Below are positions 62,223 through 64,000 of a stretch of 64,000 nucleotides of DNA, in pieces. The position numbers and the translations under genes were made by a program. The notes beneath the pieces are model-generated. The model did no database searches and was not told where the DNA came from. It saw only the letters and a program-made list of their open reading frames with translations. The number at the start of each line of letters is the position of its first letter. Position 1 is the stretch's first letter. The stretch comes from Bacillota bacterium (GTDB taxonomy: Bacteria > Bacillota > Clostridia > Christensenellales > Aristaeellaceae), in contig JAEWSC010000012.1 in assembly GCA_023398575.1 (NCBI GenBank), forward strand, positions 13,594-77,593, written 5' to 3'.

Positions 62223-62234
62223 GTTCAGAAAATC

Positions 62235-62261
62235 CGGTCCGCTCTATGCGGACCGTTTTTT
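62235..62261 (+). terminator. Terminator of rplS
   Basis: CGGTCCGC pairs with GCGGACCG (62235-62242 with 62248-62255), followed by six T. Confidence 0.9.
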
Positions 62262-62276
62262 GTTATCCCATCGAAA

Positions 62277-62302
62277 ATGGCTCCCTTTATAACGGGAGCC
62301 AT
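62277..62302 (-). terminator. Terminator of the isomerase-like gene
   Basis: ATGGCTCCC pairs with GGGAGCCAT (62277-62285 with 62294-62302). The minus-strand tail is TTTTCG, just after the gene stop. Confidence 0.7.
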
Positions 62303-62305
62303 ATA

Positions 62306-63109
62306 CTATAGATTATTAATATAATTGGGGAAATGGGCAAGCACGATACCAGGTTCCTCCAGGGTGGTGTCCCAGCGTTTGACCCATTCCAAGGAGTAGA
62401 AGCCTTCATACCTGCTATCGCGCAGAAGATGCACGAACTTTGATAGGGGAAGGTCTCCTTGTCCGACCATCTTATATCGGATACGTTCGCCCTCCCAAAG
62501 GCTATCCTTTAAGTGAACATGCTTGAGGAATGGCCGGATGTTGTCAAAGGTTTCCTCTGGGCTTTCACCCATGAAGCGGTATGGATGGTGTATATCCCAC
62601 AAAATACCGATATGGGGGGAAGCTATAGCGCTGACCAGCCTTGCCAGTTTTTTGCTGTCAGCCCAGACACCATGTGTTTCAAATAAAAGCGTAATTCCCG
62701 CGGCAGCGGCATATTTGGCGAGTTCTTGCGCATGCTCGCGGATGAGCGCTTCATCGATGACACCCATGGGCTGTGGTACCGGCGGCGCGGCAAACACACG
62801 AACATAAGGCGATTTTAGTCTTTCAGCCAAATCAACGTATGCCTTCACTTCCTGTTGGGTACGTGGAAAATTATCTTGTTGATAAATCAGGCAGTCACTG
62901 TCCAGACAGGGAATGGATAATGAGAGAGAATGAAGCCTTTTTACGGTATTGGATAGCTGATCCTGTCCAAATTCGGGCACTGAAGGAACAGATATATCTG
63001 CACCAACTCCACGAATTTCAATACCGTTATATTGAAGGTCATGAGCTGCCGAGGTAATCTCTCCAAAGCTCCAGCGGGGGCAGCTCAGTGTAGAAAAGGC
63101 GATTTTCAT
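62306..63109 (-). CDS. Sugar phosphate isomerase/epimerase-like TIM barrel
   Basis: 267 residues of the AP-endonuclease-2/xylose-isomerase-like TIM barrel. Marks are KIAFSTLSCPRWSFGEI, YNGIEIRGVG, ITLLFETHGVWAD (metal-ligand Glu), GILWDIHHPYRF (Asp/His), HVHLKD and GFYSLEWV (Glu). These residues form the divalent-metal site. Substrates in the family are keto-sugars, myo-inosose and others; context does not decide. The start ATG 63109 is behind GGGGGA, and a promoter lies upstream. Confidence 0.85.
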   Translation of the reverse strand: MKIAFSTLSCPRWSFGEITSAAHDLQYNGIEIRGVGADISVPSVPEFGQDQLSNTVKRLHSLSLSIPCLDSDCLIYQQDNFPRTQQEVKAYVDLAERLKSPYVRVFAAPPVPQPMGVIDEALIREHAQELAKYAAAAGITLLFETHGVWADSKKLARLVSAIASPHIGILWDIHHPYRFMGESPEETFDNIRPFLKHVHLKDSLWEGERIRYKMVGQGDLPLSKFVHLLRDSRYEGFYSLEWVKRWDTTLEEPGIVLAHFPNYINNL

Positions 63110-63147
63110 TTGCCGGTATCCCCCAAATTTCATAGGTTGCTGATGGT

Positions 63148-63176
63148 ATGATACCATCTCATGGAAAAACGGTCAA
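63148..63176 (-). promoter_or_regulatory. Promoter of the isomerase-like gene
   Basis: Minus-strand TTGACC (63176-63171), 17 bp, TATCAT (63153-63148). Confidence 0.7.
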
Positions 63177-63211
63177 GCACGAGGTGTGTTTAGAAAAATA
63201 CAACGAAAGGC

Positions 63212-63240
63212 AAGACATATCATGTATTTTGTGTTATAAT
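63212..63240 (+). promoter_or_regulatory. Promoter of the cas6-like gene
   Basis: AAGACA (63212-63217), 17 bp, extended -10 TGT-TATAAT (63235-63240). The leader is about 165 nt and contains short hairpins (for example GTGCGG/CCGC near 63350). Confidence 0.6.
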
Positions 63241-63413
63241 GTTCCATAAGTGCAAATTTTCTTCCTTCTGTGCCATACGTAGAGCATTGAAAGCCCGGTA
63301 TTCTCGTTGTTTTTTGATGTACGAGGGTAAGAGAGGGGGAAGTGATTTTCGTGCGGTAAAAACCGCAGGGTATGCTTTTGTGGTACAGTAGGCTTGAAAG
63401 AGGATAGAAAAGT

Positions 63414-64000
63414 ATGCGAATGATGATAACATTACAACTGGAAAAGAATATTCTACCCAGGGACTATCGCCCATGGGTCAGAAGGCTTTTTCACGATGCC
63501 TTGTCACGGCAAGGCGGAGAAAATATGGTGCAGCTGCATTTGGATACAAAAGCGGTAAAGCTGTTCAGTTTTTCCGTATATTTGCCCAAAAGTAGATTTG
63601 GTCAGGAAATTATGTTGGAGAGTAATTACATCAAAGTTATTTTTTCAGCATTTGATGAAAACACCTTTGATGATTTTTTTCTTGCACTGATGGGTATGCA
63701 GGGTCAGCAGTCCGATATGGGCGTGAACCAGCTGCGCGTTGCTTCTGTTATGCGGATCCTAGAAAAGTCTGTGCAGCAACCCCAAATAGGCATACACATG
63801 CTCAGTCCGCTGGTGGTGCGTGGACTATCGCAAACAAAACAGGAAGGCCGAGGATGCCTTGGGGTCAAGGATACTGAGTTTGAAGCAAGTCTCCGGACAT
63901 CAGTTGCTGATTTGCTTCCTGCGGCTGGCCTGAGCAATGACGTCCTGTCCTCCCTTCGTGTATTGATTGGCCCGGAAGCCAGCTATAAGGAAGCACATGT
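63414..64000 (+). CDS. cas6: CRISPR-associated endoribonuclease Cas6, N-terminal part (cut by window)
   Basis: The open frame from ATG 63414 (AGAGGAT about 10 bp upstream) runs off the window: 195 residues are visible. It begins RMMITLQLEKNILPRDYRPW, has LFSFSVYLPKSRFGQEIML, and later IGIHMLSPLVVRGLSQTKQEGRG. The last resembles the 'M.SPiv.r.......' strand of Cas6 proteins. Cas6 cuts the CRISPR repeat transcript. No array or other cas gene is inside the window. An alternative RAMP-like protein is possible; the missing C-terminal glycine-rich loop would settle it. Confidence 0.75.
   Translation, partial: MRMMITLQLEKNILPRDYRPWVRRLFHDALSRQGGENMVQLHLDTKAVKLFSFSVYLPKSRFGQEIMLESNYIKVIFSAFDENTFDDFFLALMGMQGQQSDMGVNQLRVASVMRILEKSVQQPQIGIHMLSPLVVRGLSQTKQEGRGCLGVKDTEFEASLRTSVADLLPAAGLSNDVLSSLRVLIGPEASYKEAH

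Overview
The window looks like a chromosome segment of an uncultured-type, low-redundancy Clostridia member (Bacillota). The evidence is: sigma-A type promoters and strong GGAGG ribosome-binding sites throughout; a YolD-UmuC mutasome under a Gram-positive LexA box; rpoB and rpoC of firmicute type; formate-tetrahydrofolate ligase; TTG starts on radA and rpoC; and lipoprotein-free signal peptides ending in ALA-E or SALCE-like sites. Finer placement (for example Christensenellales or Oscillospiraceae) is a guess.

Layout. 1-8700 (+): end of a PII gene, a structured repeat, then panT-like/coaX (pantothenate uptake and phosphorylation), hom, ppk, cysE-cysS, a ComEA-like protein and an SCP2-like protein. 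8680-19200 (-): a catalytically degenerate isopropylmalate-dehydrogenase-like gene, a CapA-like protein, aminotransferase plus Lrp regulator, fhs, an M3 peptidase plus PHP phosphatase, a GntR regulator and a membrane-anchored phosphoesterase. 19500-23007 (+): radA, a PIN-TRAM membrane protein and a secreted unknown. 23058-32444 (-): a serine hydrolase, a PNPOx-like protein, and rpoB-rpoC with a long structured leader and a large structured repeat between the two genes. 32772-33769 (-): tandem hemerythrins. 33989-37122 (+): a MalT-like LuxR regulator and a secreted protein preceded by a 16-codon coupled leader ORF. 37313-39464 (-): umuC-yolD with a LexA-controlled promoter.

39609-61551 is a genomic island of about 21.9 kb inserted in tRNA-Val(GAC). 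A 47-bp direct repeat of the tRNA 3' half bounds it, the tyrosine integrase (60153-61307) sits next to the intact tRNA, and paired GGGGTAA arm-type repeats lie inside both ends. The cargo is mostly anti-phage: a PD-(D/E)XK nuclease with a possible modified-base reader, a complete type I restriction-modification set (hsdM, hsdS, hsdR), a HEPN-motif protein, and a SIR2-HerA operon with an extra small ORF at its head. It also carries a secreted leucine-rich-repeat protein, a serine recombinase, a tyrosine-recombinase-like protein, a P-loop ATPase behind an attenuator-like leader, and an excisionase. No conjugation or virion genes are visible.

61582-64000: rplS with its own leader, a sugar-phosphate isomerase-like gene, and at the right edge the start of a cas6 gene, which suggests a CRISPR-Cas locus beyond the window.

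The two observations I rate highest are (i) the two structured repeats directly after the glnB and rpoB stop codons, which share conserved blocks but have differing, compensated stems, and (ii) the tRNA-Val defence island.
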